Positions 9,201 to 17,314 of a stretch of 64,000 bases of DNA are shown here, piece after piece. The notes beneath the pieces were generated by a model that made no database searches, was not told where the DNA came from, and saw only the letters and a list, made by a program, of their open reading frames with translations. Numbering within the stretch: the first letter of the stretch is position 1; every line of letters starts with the position of its first letter. Made by a program: the position numbers and the translations under genes. This stretch comes from Kiritimatiellia bacterium (GTDB lineage Bacteria > Verrucomicrobiota > Kiritimatiellia > UBA8416 > YA12-FULL-48-11), in assembly GCA_028716365.1 (NCBI GenBank), contig JAQUPZ010000001.1, positions 661,205 through 725,204 of the forward strand, given 5' to 3'.

Positions 9201-10950
9201 TACGGTCGAGTTTGGTCCGGTCGGTCTGCCGAAACAGGTTACCAGCCGCGGTAATACCATTCTTGCCGCGCCGATGCGCTTCGTCGCGACCCATGACGGT
9301 AAACCGGTAGAATGGGTATCTACTGGCAACCCGGAAACCCAACTCCAGAAGGCCGGTAAGAATGTCCGCAAGTACACCGCTTCCGCGTCCGGTCTGATTC
9401 TGACCAATACAGTAACCATGGAGTTCGACGGTTGTGTCCAGTTTGATCTTGCCGTTACCGCCGACTCGAATACCACGCTTGCCGATGTGGGTCTAGACAT
9501 ACCGTTCAGCCGCAAGGTCGCTACTTATGTGGCTGGCGCCAAAGCGTCCGGTGGTTATCGACCGGCATCCCACCAGTGGACGTTCGAGAGTTGGGACACC
9601 AGTTCCAGTAAGATCTGGATCGGCGACGTCAACGCCGGGATACAGCTTAAGGCAACCGAGGGCCGCGGTATGCTCGCGGAACAGGGTGATACGGTCCTGG
9701 TATCCACGCGGGTTGATACGACGCCACTCAAAACCGGCCAGACACGGCATTTCAACTTCCGCTTGTTGGTCACGCCGTTCAAACCCATCACCAACGTACA
9801 CTGGACGACCCGCGTTGGCAACGCACTCAAGAAGGATGCCTTGGGTCGGCCCACGATTGTGCACATCCACCACTCACAGCAAGAAAACCCGTGGATCAAT
9901 TACCCGTTCCTGACCACTGAGAAACTCGTGGAACTGCAGAAGCGTATTCTTGATAACGGTGGCCTGGGAGTGCAGTTATATTACACGGTCCGTGAACTGA
10001 CCGATCGCTGCGTAGAAATCTGGGCATTGCGCAGTCTTGGCGGTGAGATCATACCCGGACCGGAACGTTGCTTCCAGGCAGGTGCTACCACTCCCCGTGA
10101 GGATGGTTATCCCTGGTTGCGTGAGCACTTGGTTGACGGCTTTTACAAGGCGTGGCGAACCGGGACGGCGGTCAAGGACGAGATCGATGCCGCTGTTGCC
10201 ATGCGATATCTTTCGCGCTGGCATAACTACTACATCGAAGGCATGAACTGGTTGCAGAGGAACAAATGTTTCTACAGTTTGTATCTCGATGGTATAGGGT
10301 ATGACCGTGAAATCATGAAACGTGTTGCCCGCGTTATGTCAAAATACAATCCAGCCTACCGTATGGAACACCACCAATGTACCGACGCGCAGGGCAGCAG
10401 CGTTGCCAACACGTACATGGAACATTTGCCATACGTGACCCAGTTGTGGTACGGCGAGTGTTTCAACTATAATCGCAGCCCGGACTACTGGCTGGTGGAC
10501 GTGTCCGGTATTCCGTTCGGTGTCACCGGTGAAATGCTCGAAGACACCGGTACAGGAAACCTCTGGCGCGGCATGCTCTACGGTCTTGCCGGTCGTAATG
10601 TTGCCAACTGCGAAAACGTCTGGAAACTGTGGGATGACTTCGGCATCCAGGATGCCGAATGGCTTGGTTACTGGGATCCAAAATGCCCCGCGCGTACCGA
10701 CTGCAAGGATGTGCTGGTCACAGTGTACCGAAAACCGGGCAAGGCCTTGATTGCCATCGCTACCTGGTCGTTGAAGGAGGAGAACGTCAAACTCACTGTG
10801 GACTGGGCCGCGCTCGGCCTTGATCCGGCCACGGTCAGACTGCGCGCTCCCACCATCCCGAAGATGCAGGATGAGCGTACGTTCAAACTTGATGAAACGA
10901 TCCCCGTCAAAGTTGCCGGCGGGTGGTTCCTTATTGCTGAGAAACCGTAA
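6283..10950 (+). CDS. Large secreted multidomain carbohydrate-active protein (CBM9-like plus GH-like / DUF6067-type domain)
   Basis: A 1555-residue exported protein. It starts with a signal peptide (to about residue 32, VSAAEK). Residues 35-190 look like a jelly-roll carbohydrate-binding domain. Residues about 200-395 match the CBM9-like fold (MDGVLDDQAW, LWQNDCIKID, WRVNISRH). A galactose-binding-like segment follows (about 420-590), then beta-rich modules. The C-terminal part (about 1170-1555) is a barrel-like domain with HIHHSQQENPW, LYLDGIGYDREIM and MEHHQ, resembling the putative glycosidase family DUF6067 of Planctomycetes and Lentisphaerae; the family name is recalled, not searched. 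It probably binds and cleaves a complex polysaccharide outside the cell. The ATG has GGAGGA upstream. Confidence 0.8.
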   Translation: MIATTRNSTFCILTIFILATVFAASVLTVSAAEKLTNVLGQANLKTPAGWGSPVHIPEDTGEFTVENNALTMARKRPGGDFKVYRVVDGLKPNTDYCLRFNIRVEGSGTAKIGILQKTESTDWTWNAPMRDFTAADAWQTAEIRFRTPPQKMSFCLQLYPPSEVGAKLSLGPLSLFTVAALQQAIGDENVYPCCKIEQVPKMDGVLDDQAWCLTPEVTGFCRMQTAVASDDGLQVLPGVVEVEEQREFVTTAISYFQAGYTHDTLFIATRCYQPNADKLPVKKENNPDLWQNDCIKIDIVPGDGKTNIQFILNPLAAHWPDGWNVATTCRQDSWLAEVAIPFARLGATPKPGDTWRVNISRHSTTPKNDLTTWASRIVNFNDVDHYRAFQFKAESPAQDAKTLAEVGLNQTFNARAQIAAQKTDTTNRVDKIKTYFEIHTRNVNAALFVNGKRVPLSSGTWLTSYAGRLERTMRTVMDINEGENIVGIVARADGSGPGIRIQVGRASTDSLWKCTTKPDSVWLKPDYNDAAWTTVPVSTGKDDFFFWKGDATDMFFRQCLRGVEKTSQDIKYSVTDWKRNDLGRHRAIVHVPESVRQAGRISYARLNSYGTDNKQHYEAVWAHIPWRRRDQNPETKGIRIIDAKTGQLVKNVVVLTVKQEYGDIIFQAPTIPGNYEVYYLPYVPLSSSPWSWGLTDPYLPTYQEPDPNWVTRVAWSLGDEPNIKRGAIGDITRGNWQLLPLVEVVEIQAKTEFDRFDPMEVTATHEEVNALLDQTKDKEYVLFPEDRKYPIRMFETLPLAWIKRGPVSEFKDEAQPGEYYCMQIGVFASRAAINDISLTFSDLTCAGKPAIPASELTCFNLGGTDWLGNTFTQKFVLAQGKVRALWLGVQLPDSAQGTYTGTVTVQPTGLQPQTVKIAVNVSGAVIANHGDDEPWRHSRLRWLNSTLGLDDDWLVPPYTPLKVEANRIECLDRTVEFGPVGLPKQVTSRGNTILAAPMRFVATHDGKPVEWVSTGNPETQLQKAGKNVRKYTASASGLILTNTVTMEFDGCVQFDLAVTADSNTTLADVGLDIPFSRKVATYVAGAKASGGYRPASHQWTFESWDTSSSKIWIGDVNAGIQLKATEGRGMLAEQGDTVLVSTRVDTTPLKTGQTRHFNFRLLVTPFKPITNVHWTTRVGNALKKDALGRPTIVHIHHSQQENPWINYPFLTTEKLVELQKRILDNGGLGVQLYYTVRELTDRCVEIWALRSLGGEIIPGPERCFQAGATTPREDGYPWLREHLVDGFYKAWRTGTAVKDEIDAAVAMRYLSRWHNYYIEGMNWLQRNKCFYSLYLDGIGYDREIMKRVARVMSKYNPAYRMEHHQCTDAQGSSVANTYMEHLPYVTQLWYGECFNYNRSPDYWLVDVSGIPFGVTGEMLEDTGTGNLWRGMLYGLAGRNVANCENVWKLWDDFGIQDAEWLGYWDPKCPARTDCKDVLVTVYRKPGKALIAIATWSLKEENVKLTVDWAALGLDPATVRLRAPTIPKMQDERTFKLDETIPVKVAGGWFLIAEKP

Positions 10951-11052
10951 GTTGTGTCCGGTGATTTGGCCGGTGCATAAGAATTGCGGGTTTCATTGAA
11001 GATTAGCCATGCCAAATAGACAGGGACGAAGAAAACCGGCTGATCCTTCGAC

Positions 11053-11553
11053 TCAGGGCTTTGAAGAGAGAATTCTGTAGAGATTAATGAAATACCAGTC
11101 CACAACGAAGAGAGCTTTGCGGGCCTGATCTTCTTTGCCCGTTCGAGGAACTAAGGTGGCAGACCATGACAGAATAGAACGATCAACTCCGTCCTGCTTT
11201 ACGGTGAACATGCCGCGATAATTGGTGTAGGGTAAGGCAGGGTCGTTGACGATAGAGTACGCGATTGTCATGTTCTCGTTGTCGAGGGCCTCCATGCGTT
11301 CAATGAGGTGGAATCCATTCGTGAATACAGCTGTGCGGGTCATACCGGTACCAGTACCGGAGATCTCGATGTTGATGCCCTGTCCTTCAATGCGCTTAAT
11401 GCTGCCGAAATCTCCTACAACGGCCCAGACGTTGGATGCGGCAACCTGGTAAACACGGGAGGTCGACAGTGAAATGGGATGGGATTCTTGCCCGACTGCG
11501 GGCAGGGCGACAGCAAGAATGGTTGTCAGGAACGCAACGAAGATGGTTTTCAT
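11053..11553 (-). CDS. Exported SRPBCC (polyketide cyclase/START-like) protein
   Basis: A 166-residue protein with a signal peptide (MKTIFVAFLTTILAVALPAVGQ) and an SRPBCC/Bet v1-like fold. The visible pattern is VAASNVWAVVGDFGSI near the start, then alternating strands and a long C-terminal helix (KEDQARKALFVVDWYFINL). Members bind hydrophobic ligands; being exported is unusual for the fold, and the ligand is unknown. It has a good Shine-Dalgarno (GGAAGGA) and lies 2 nt after the neighbouring cupin gene, so it is the last gene of the 17248-11053 operon. A 102-nt gap separates it from the convergent giant gene. Confidence 0.82.
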   Translation of the reverse strand: MKTIFVAFLTTILAVALPAVGQESHPISLSTSRVYQVAASNVWAVVGDFGSIKRIEGQGINIEISGTGTGMTRTAVFTNGFHLIERMEALDNENMTIAYSIVNDPALPYTNYRGMFTVKQDGVDRSILSWSATLVPRTGKEDQARKALFVVDWYFINLYRILSSKP

Positions 11554-11555
11554 GT

Positions 11556-11903
11556 TTATTTCCTTCCGGATCTTGCAGTTACGGGTTTTGGGGCAGGACG
11601 TGGCGGGCTGAAAATGTCTACAACGTCGGAGGTTTTTACAAGGGTGAACTGGTGCGGAACATTTGAAGGGATGAAATAAGCATCCCCGGCTTTAAGCACG
11701 GCCTTCTGTTTACCGATGGTGACTCTTATCGCGCCCTTGATAACGAGTCCCATTTGATCCTCGGGATGTTTATGGGAAGGGGAGACGGTTCCTGCCGGAG
11801 TGTGCCAGTGAACAGCATTTAACTTCCTGGTTTTCCCGAGGGGAGTAAGAAATATGCCTTTCATGAAGAGCGTTGGTTTTGCTTTTTTTCTGAAGAATAA
11901 CAT
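11556..11903 (-). CDS. Cupin domain protein (copy 1)
   Basis: A 115-residue single-domain cupin. The two cupin motifs are visible: HWHTPAGTVSPSHKHPEDQ with metal-ligand histidines, and GDAYFIPSNVPHQF with the last ligand histidine. It has no signal peptide. It closely resembles the cupin at 16883-17248 (same FIPSNVPH core; 20 identical nucleotides at 11653-11672 and 16980-16999), which points to duplication within this operon. It may be a small-molecule isomerase, dioxygenase or ligand sensor; the substrate cannot be told. AAAAGGAGG lies before the ATG. Confidence 0.9.
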   Translation of the reverse strand: MLFFRKKAKPTLFMKGIFLTPLGKTRKLNAVHWHTPAGTVSPSHKHPEDQMGLVIKGAIRVTIGKQKAVLKAGDAYFIPSNVPHQFTLVKTSDVVDIFSPPRPAPKPVTARSGRK

Positions 11904-11914
11904 GTTGCCTCCTT

Positions 11915-12967
11915 TTAATTGGTTATCGGGTTGAGTTTCATCCCGGTTTTTACGACGCGGAAACCGAGGTCAACGTAGTATACATATGCGTAATTGCAGT
12001 CCATGTGATAAGTTGTATAAGGCATGTTGTTCGCATAATATAACCAGCCGCCGCCTCTACGCTGGAGGTAACACCCGGAAGAAATTTCAACCGGATTGGT
12101 CTGGGCATGGGGCTTGTATACTGCAAGGTAATCCTGGTTCCACTCAGAAACATTGCCCGCCATATCATACAGGCCGAGCTTGCTTTTACCATTCTCATAA
12201 CTGCCCACGTCCTTTGTTCCGCCCTTACCAGAGGCGTAGTTGAAATTAGCGTACTGCTGGAACTCGGCGGTTGTGGGTTTCTGTCCCATCGGCCAGGGCC
12301 ATCCCCAGGGAATTGATCTGCCACTAACTGCGACATTGGTACTTTCGTCGAACCGTACGGCATATTCCCATTCCGCCTCGGTGGGGATGCGGTAGCCGGG
12401 CCCGGCGGGATTCAGCTCAACCTTCCAGTGGGAGAGGTTGTACATTTTTATAAGTCCTTGTTTTTCGCTGAGCACATTGCAGTAGAATGCAGCCCCGTAC
12501 CAGCTTACATAAACCACAGGCCTGCGCTCTTTGCCTTTTTCGACGACAAATCGTGAGGTGGTCTTGTCGAACTGGATTTCGCTCGCTATGCCCTCGATTT
12601 TCTCGCCGAGCATCAACAGGTTCTGTGGCTGGCCTTCCCTGTTCCTGACTATCGGGTAACTGTCAGAATGATTGCTCGTAAGCAGGCCTTTTCCCAAGGC
12701 ATAATTCAGCATGTCGCAGTACTCGCGGTTACATACTTCGTATTTACCGATCTCGTAATCGTCGCTGATGGTCACGAGATGTTCCGGGCCGGCCGGCGCA
12801 AGCCTGTTGTTCGACCCCATCAGGAATGTGCCGGCAGGAACGCGAATCATTTCGGGTAGACTAAAACTGTCTGTAGCGCCTGCTTCATTCTTTCCACAAC
12901 TTGCGGTGATTATCATTACAAGTATTACTGTTACAGCTGAAAGCATGTGCAAGTTACTTGCCCGCAT
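11915..12967 (-). CDS. SUMF1/formylglycine-generating-enzyme-like lipoprotein
   Basis: A 350-residue lipoprotein: hydrophobic N-terminus with the lipobox ITASC (Cys24). The rest is the FGE-sulfatase (SUMF1) fold: GTFLMGSNN, YEVCNREYC, VYVSWYGAAFYCN, RIPTEAEWEYA, NVSEWNQDY and RRGGGW. The active-site cysteine pair of true formylglycine-generating enzymes is not evident and no sulfatase gene is nearby, so a structural or ligand-binding role is more likely than sulfatase activation. The start overlaps the end of the DUF2878 gene by 14 nt, so the two are co-translated. Confidence 0.85.
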   Translation of the reverse strand: MRASNLHMLSAVTVILVMIITASCGKNEAGATDSFSLPEMIRVPAGTFLMGSNNRLAPAGPEHLVTISDDYEIGKYEVCNREYCDMLNYALGKGLLTSNHSDSYPIVRNREGQPQNLLMLGEKIEGIASEIQFDKTTSRFVVEKGKERRPVVYVSWYGAAFYCNVLSEKQGLIKMYNLSHWKVELNPAGPGYRIPTEAEWEYAVRFDESTNVAVSGRSIPWGWPWPMGQKPTTAEFQQYANFNYASGKGGTKDVGSYENGKSKLGLYDMAGNVSEWNQDYLAVYKPHAQTNPVEISSGCYLQRRGGGWLYYANNMPYTTYHMDCNYAYVYYVDLGFRVVKTGMKLNPITN

Positions 12968-13511
12968 TTTGCATTCCCTTTCCTTTGTAGATCATGCTGG
13001 TTAATTTCGCAAGAATGGGAGTCAGAATCATCCAGGTTACTGCGATTATGACAAGGTTGCGCATTATTGGGTCACTCAGTTCAACCAGCTTGTTGTGGTG
13101 CGCGTTTCGGTATATGAATAAGGCGTAGATAAACCCTGCAATGGGTGCGATCAACACGCTTTTTGCGAGTATATGCCTGAGTATATGCAGTGTGTAGCCA
13201 AAGCTGAGCCACAGTGCAAGAATCCAGACTGGACACAAGTAGTCCGGAATTATCCCGCCGGAAAGAACAAGCGGCTTATAGATGCCGATCATGATCAGGA
13301 CTGAGTCCAGGATGAAGCCTGCGATTGCTGCCACGACTGTTATTACCAGGCGCTCTTTCTTTTCGGCAGTTACGAACAACAGGAGTGACGCGAGCAGTGT
13401 AAAGACAATAAGGCCTGCCCAAGGTTGCCCATGCAAGGCGCCCTGGTAGGAAGCCACAGAGATGACTATGAATGCGACTGTATTAAGATTAGCTACCGTA
13501 GTGGCTTTCAT
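12954..13511 (-). CDS. DUF2878 family integral membrane protein
   Basis: A 185-residue polytopic membrane protein with about five or six hydrophobic helices (for example NTVAFIVISVASYQGALHG, WAGLIVFTLLASLLLFV, LVITVVAAIAGFILDSVLIM). The pattern PVWILALWLSFGYTLHILRHIL matches the DUF2878 family, which has no known function. It overlaps the SUMF-like gene downstream by 14 nt and lies 44 nt after the ThDP enzyme gene, inside the same minus-strand operon. Confidence 0.8.
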   Translation of the reverse strand: MKATTVANLNTVAFIVISVASYQGALHGQPWAGLIVFTLLASLLLFVTAEKKERLVITVVAAIAGFILDSVLIMIGIYKPLVLSGGIIPDYLCPVWILALWLSFGYTLHILRHILAKSVLIAPIAGFIYALFIYRNAHHNKLVELSDPIMRNLVIIAVTWMILTPILAKLTSMIYKGKGMQNAGK

Positions 13512-13555
13512 CCAGGCCTTTATTCTTCGGATATTTCGATTTCAGTCCCTTTGGT

Positions 13556-15208
13556 TCAATCATTATAGAACTTGAACGGCATAACTGACTCCGGATCGGT
13601 TATCACATCGATGACCGTAGGCTTGTCTGATTTTAACGCTGCCTGGAATGCAGGCGCGAAATCGTTCAGTTTCTCGATCCTGAAGCCGTTAGCACCGCAT
13701 GCCTGTGCGATCTTGGCAAAGTCCGGCGTCGGGTACTTGTTGAAAGCCTCTTTCTTGTAGATCGTGAGGTGGAACAGCTTTATGATGTTGAACTCGCTGT
13801 TATTGAAGATAACCCATATAATGGGCAACTTGTGTTCAACCGCAGTCATGAGTTCCAGTCCGGCCATCAGGTAACAACCATCGCCTGTTCCAACAATCAC
13901 GCGGCGGTCAGGATTCGCAAGCTGTGCGCCGACAGCGGCATTTGTGTGCGATGCCATGGGTCCAAAGCTACCTGGATTCTTATAGTTCTGGCCCTTGTTG
14001 AGTGACGTGTAAGCGGCCAACCAGATCATGTGTGCGCCTGCATCGCCGAGGAGAATACTTTTATCCGGCAGCATTCTCGACATTTCCATCGCCAGCTGGC
14101 CGGGATGAACCTTGTTCCCCTTATATTCAACTTTCCTGAGGATATGTTTGTCAATAGTTATGACCGGTTTCTCGACTGGGCCGATACGTTTACTCATTGC
14201 CTCTGTAAGGGCGGTAATGGCCGGCTTAACATCGGAAACCATTGTGTAGTCGGCATCGAAGACCCTGTTAAATTCATGTCTTTCGATGTTGATATGCAAC
14301 AGCGTCTTGTTATCAAATATGTCTTCCTGGAAACGCCAGCACTGCCACTTGGCAAAGGAATTTCCAATTGCGAGAACGACTTCAGCTTCCTTGTAAGCCT
14401 TGTGGGCGCCCGGATCGGCGGATATACCGCCCATACCCAGACAGAGCGGATGATTTTCCGGAATAACACCCTTTGCATCCATTGTCGTCACAAAAGGAAT
14501 CTGGAAACGGTCTATGAATCTAAGTATTTCTGCTTCTGCGTGACTGCGGACAGTGCCGAAGCCGATATGTGCTATAACCTTCTTTTTTGCCTTTATCGCC
14601 GTCGTCAGGACATCTGCAAAAAGTTCGACGTCTTTCTTTTTGGGAAGAATAGGTTTTATCTCAAGGGTAATGTCGCGGTGATGCGTTGCTTCCATACCCA
14701 TGACATCAGTCCGGATGTCAATATGGACAGGGCCTGGGCGGTCGTTATAGGCAATATTGATCGCTTCTTCGAAGATATCACTGGCTGTTTTGGGGTGATT
14801 GATAATGAATGTTTTCTTGGTTGTGGCGGCAAACATCTTTTGCTGGTCGGGAGTCCGGTATAATCCTGTAACTTCTCCGAGTTCGCCCATTCCGGCCCAT
14901 TTGGTCGAGGCGTAGGAGGAGATGGACAACAGGGGAATTGAGTCCGACAATGCGACTGCAACACCTGAGAGGAGGTTAAAGGCTCCTGGTCCACCCTGTG
15001 CATTACAGACTCCGAGCTTGTTCGTGTACATTGAGTATCCGCATGCCATAAAAGCGGCGCCCTGTTCGTGTTTGGTGATGATGGTTCTGAGTTTCTTTGA
15101 ATTTTTCAGTGCGAACATGATTCCGCCTGGCCCCTGTCCGGATCCGCTGAAAAATGCATCAACACCGATAGATTCTAACGCCACTACCATTGATTCACAA
15201 ACGTTCAT
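13556..15208 (-). CDS. Thiamine-diphosphate-dependent enzyme, acetolactate-synthase-like
   Basis: A 550-residue enzyme of the ThDP family (acetolactate synthase, pyruvate oxidase, benzoylformate decarboxylase group). Residues 1-170 form the PYR domain with catalytic glutamate Glu48 (KHEQGAAFMA). The middle domain (about 190-330) is Rossmann-like. The C-terminal PP domain has the ThDP motif starting GTGDGCYLMAG and ending with FNNSEF. Only one large subunit is present, with no ilvN-like small subunit or ilvC nearby, so valine/isoleucine synthesis is unlikely. With the ferredoxin-nitroreductase and DJ-1 neighbours, a 2-keto-acid or aldehyde conversion is a reasonable guess. Strong AAGGAGG precedes the ATG. 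Confidence 0.9.
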   Translation of the reverse strand: MNVCESMVVALESIGVDAFFSGSGQGPGGIMFALKNSKKLRTIITKHEQGAAFMACGYSMYTNKLGVCNAQGGPGAFNLLSGVAVALSDSIPLLSISSYASTKWAGMGELGEVTGLYRTPDQQKMFAATTKKTFIINHPKTASDIFEEAINIAYNDRPGPVHIDIRTDVMGMEATHHRDITLEIKPILPKKKDVELFADVLTTAIKAKKKVIAHIGFGTVRSHAEAEILRFIDRFQIPFVTTMDAKGVIPENHPLCLGMGGISADPGAHKAYKEAEVVLAIGNSFAKWQCWRFQEDIFDNKTLLHINIERHEFNRVFDADYTMVSDVKPAITALTEAMSKRIGPVEKPVITIDKHILRKVEYKGNKVHPGQLAMEMSRMLPDKSILLGDAGAHMIWLAAYTSLNKGQNYKNPGSFGPMASHTNAAVGAQLANPDRRVIVGTGDGCYLMAGLELMTAVEHKLPIIWVIFNNSEFNIIKLFHLTIYKKEAFNKYPTPDFAKIAQACGANGFRIEKLNDFAPAFQAALKSDKPTVIDVITDPESVMPFKFYND

Positions 15209-15232
15209 TCCTGTTCCTCCTTAATTTTTAAA

Positions 15233-16087
15233 TTACATCCATTTCACATCCGCCTGCGGGCGCGGCACTATCTTCCGATACTTGAAAGCCGGATATCCAA
15301 GCAAGATGGCACAGAACACGACCCTGTTCTCCGGTAGATCAAGGTGTTTGTTCAGCAGATCGGGCGTATGAAGGGCAAGCCCCGCCACACAACTGCCGAT
15401 GCCCATCGAGTGCGCCTGGAGCATAAGGTATGACTGTGCCGTGATGCAATCCATGGCTGCTATGTTTCCTGCAATCTTCGGCCCATGGATAAACACTACG
15501 CATGGCGCGTTTCTGAAGACCACGCGGGTTCCCCGCGTATACCGTTGTATCATGTACTTTGTTTCTTTTACCGCCGTAACAACTTCCGGAATTGTACCTG
15601 AACCGTCATTGGCCATTTTTGTTTCCAGAACCTTCAGCCATTCAGAGAAAGACCGTAAGATGTCAGATTCAATCTTCTTGATCTTGTCGGCGTCTGTCAC
15701 CACGACGAACGACCTTCTCTGGCTATTGCTGGAAGATGCACTTTTGCCGGCAATTTCCAGCAGTTTGTCCAGGGTTGCGCGTGGCAGGGGCTTGTTCAGG
15801 AAAAAACGTACAGATCGTTTTGACAGAAGAAACGGTTCCATTGTGGCCGGCGTGATCGGCGAGCTGTCAATGGGCCGAAATCCGCCCATGTCCACTCGGT
15901 TGTGGGTTATGGCGTCTTTAGTACATACGGAAACGCAATGACCGCAGAATATACACACTTCGGGAAGAACTACCTCTGGAATTCTATCCTGTGCTTCCTG
16001 TTTGAGAACCTGCCGTGGGCAGGCCTTTGCGCACAGGCCACAGCGGATACATTTCGCAGAATCATAAGTGATAAGTTCCGTAGGCAT
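15233..16087 (-). CDS. Ferredoxin-nitroreductase fusion protein
   Basis: A 284-residue fusion. Residues 1-60 hold a 2[4Fe-4S] ferredoxin module with CIRCGLCAKACP (15-26) and CIFCGHCVSVC. Residues about 85-284 are an FMN nitroreductase domain (KRSVRFFLNKPLPRATLDKLL, SASSSNSQ, then QSYLMLQAHSMGIGSC). Such fusions pass electrons from reduced ferredoxins or organic donors to an unknown acceptor and are common in anaerobes. It sits between the DJ-1 and ThDP genes with short gaps and a GGGGAGAG Shine-Dalgarno, so it may supply or remove electrons for the ThDP step (inference). Confidence 0.92.
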   Translation of the reverse strand: MPTELITYDSAKCIRCGLCAKACPRQVLKQEAQDRIPEVVLPEVCIFCGHCVSVCTKDAITHNRVDMGGFRPIDSSPITPATMEPFLLSKRSVRFFLNKPLPRATLDKLLEIAGKSASSSNSQRRSFVVVTDADKIKKIESDILRSFSEWLKVLETKMANDGSGTIPEVVTAVKETKYMIQRYTRGTRVVFRNAPCVVFIHGPKIAGNIAAMDCITAQSYLMLQAHSMGIGSCVAGLALHTPDLLNKHLDLPENRVVFCAILLGYPAFKYRKIVPRPQADVKWM

Positions 16088-16108
16088 TCTCTCCCCATTG
16101 CCTGTGAA

Positions 16109-16867
16109 TCAGCCTTTCAACACTTCGACAAGTTTCTTCCCGTATGCAATGGATGATTCAACCGACAGTGCTGTCACAAAAGGCGGATCATAGGCCACGC
16201 AGGGCTTGTTACGTGTTGCCATGTCATCTGCAAGTACCTTACCCTTTGGCCCAACAGCGTCTTCAACGATGTCCTGCAATGGAATAAGGAAACCCGGTGT
16301 CATTACATCTGTTCCTTTGTTATCCGGCGTGGCACCCAGGAGGACATACTGCAGATCGAAGTCGACGAAATCCCACTTCCTGGGATGAGCAGTAACAGTC
16401 TTGCCATAAATTACACTCTTGTTTGTCTTGGGATCACGGGTGAATGCCAGTGCTCCGACCGAGTAACAGACTGCACCGACTGTTTTTTTCGCTTTCACCG
16501 CGCTTAGGATCAGACGATGGACAGCAGGGTTGTTACAGATGTCCAGGGGATTGCCCGGCCCGCCGGTCATAACCAGCGCGTCATAGTCTTCCATCTTTGC
16601 ATCCTTGATTTTGATGGGTTTATCCCATTCGCCGTTGTTGATGAGTTCCTTTGTCCTCTTAACAACTTCGGGTGTGTTGACTTTGACGTTCTGGTATCCA
16701 TCCACGAAATCCGGGTCCATACTGATATTTATGGGCAGGGGTTTCTTGCCGAGATAGGTGGCCAGCGTGACGTCAAATCCGGCTTTCTTGAGGGCGTCCC
16801 ATGGAGCTTGCAGTTCTTCAGCCCATGCGCCATAGTTGGTTGCGAGAACGAGTACTTTTTTGCTCAT
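16109..16867 (-). CDS. DJ-1/PfpI family protein, Hsp31-like (copy 1)
   Basis: A 252-residue member of the DJ-1/PfpI class I glutamine-amidotransferase-like superfamily. The nucleophile elbow is GAVCYSVGALAF with Cys134, and the MTGGPGNP loop lies near 100-107. Its length and N-terminal extension suit the Hsp31/glyoxalase-III branch that handles 2-oxoaldehydes or protein repair, although neither activity can be shown here. It lies between a cupin and a ferredoxin-nitroreductase with 15-21 nt gaps. A second, shorter DJ-1 protein is at 33813-34388. Confidence 0.88.
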   Translation of the reverse strand: MSKKVLVLATNYGAWAEELQAPWDALKKAGFDVTLATYLGKKPLPINISMDPDFVDGYQNVKVNTPEVVKRTKELINNGEWDKPIKIKDAKMEDYDALVMTGGPGNPLDICNNPAVHRLILSAVKAKKTVGAVCYSVGALAFTRDPKTNKSVIYGKTVTAHPRKWDFVDFDLQYVLLGATPDNKGTDVMTPGFLIPLQDIVEDAVGPKGKVLADDMATRNKPCVAYDPPFVTALSVESSIAYGKKLVEVLKG

Positions 16868-16882
16868 GACAGTTTCCTTTCT

Positions 16883-17248
16883 TTATTTCTTGTTCGATTG
16901 AGTTCCTGTTCCAGGTAAGTCGGGCCGGACGGGACTGAACGCGTCAATTGCCTCCGTCTGTCCGAGAGCCGTAAATTCATGCGGAACATTTGAAGGGATA
17001 AAATAGCAGTCGCCGGGGCCGAGGTCGGCAGTCTCGTCCCCGATTTTCATATTGAATCCGCCCTTGATGACATAACCGAACTGTTCTTCGGGGTGGGAGT
17101 GGCTTGTGACGCGGCTCTTGTCGGCCATGTCCCAGTGCCGGACGTTCATATTCTTTCCGTTACCAAGTACTTTCAGGAGAACGCCATTACCAAGGTCACG
17201 AATAGGCAATTGATTCTGAAAACAAAACATAAATATCCTTTCCAACAT
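16883..17248 (-). CDS. Cupin domain protein (copy 2), first gene of the operon
   Basis: A 121-residue single-domain cupin, close paralogue of the cupin at 11556-11903. Motifs: MNVRHWDMADKSRVTSHSHPEEQ, with HSH and E ligands, and GDCYFIPSNVPHEF. The first 20 residues differ from copy 1 and there is no signal peptide. It is the promoter-proximal gene of the eight-gene minus-strand operon, with GGAAAGGAT upstream. The upstream gap to the phosphatase gene is only 66 nt, so the operon may also be read through from the signalling genes. Confidence 0.9.
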   Translation of the reverse strand: MLERIFMFCFQNQLPIRDLGNGVLLKVLGNGKNMNVRHWDMADKSRVTSHSHPEEQFGYVIKGGFNMKIGDETADLGPGDCYFIPSNVPHEFTALGQTEAIDAFSPVRPDLPGTGTQSNKK

Positions 17249-17314
17249 AATCTGTTAAGGAATAAAACAGTATGCTTCTATATCGTAAACAATCAAGTTT
17301 CTTTTTCTTTGAGA

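Noticed and set aside
8739..9515. 258-codon minus-strand open frame inside the giant carbohydrate-active gene
   Set aside because: It lies wholly opposite a well-supported coding frame, has no Shine-Dalgarno or recognisable domain, and is rich in Arg and Ser as antisense frames often are.
11915..12967. Sulfatase-activating formylglycine-generating enzyme
   Set aside because: The active-site cysteines are not evident and no sulfatase is encoded in the window, so only fold similarity is claimed.
14030..14863. 277-codon plus-strand open frame
   Set aside because: Antisense to the ThDP enzyme gene, cysteine-rich with no domain pattern; the ThDP motifs prove the other strand.
13556..15208. ilvB-type acetolactate synthase for branched-chain amino acids
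   Set aside because: No regulatory subunit or other ilv gene nearby, and the neighbours are redox and ligand-binding proteins.
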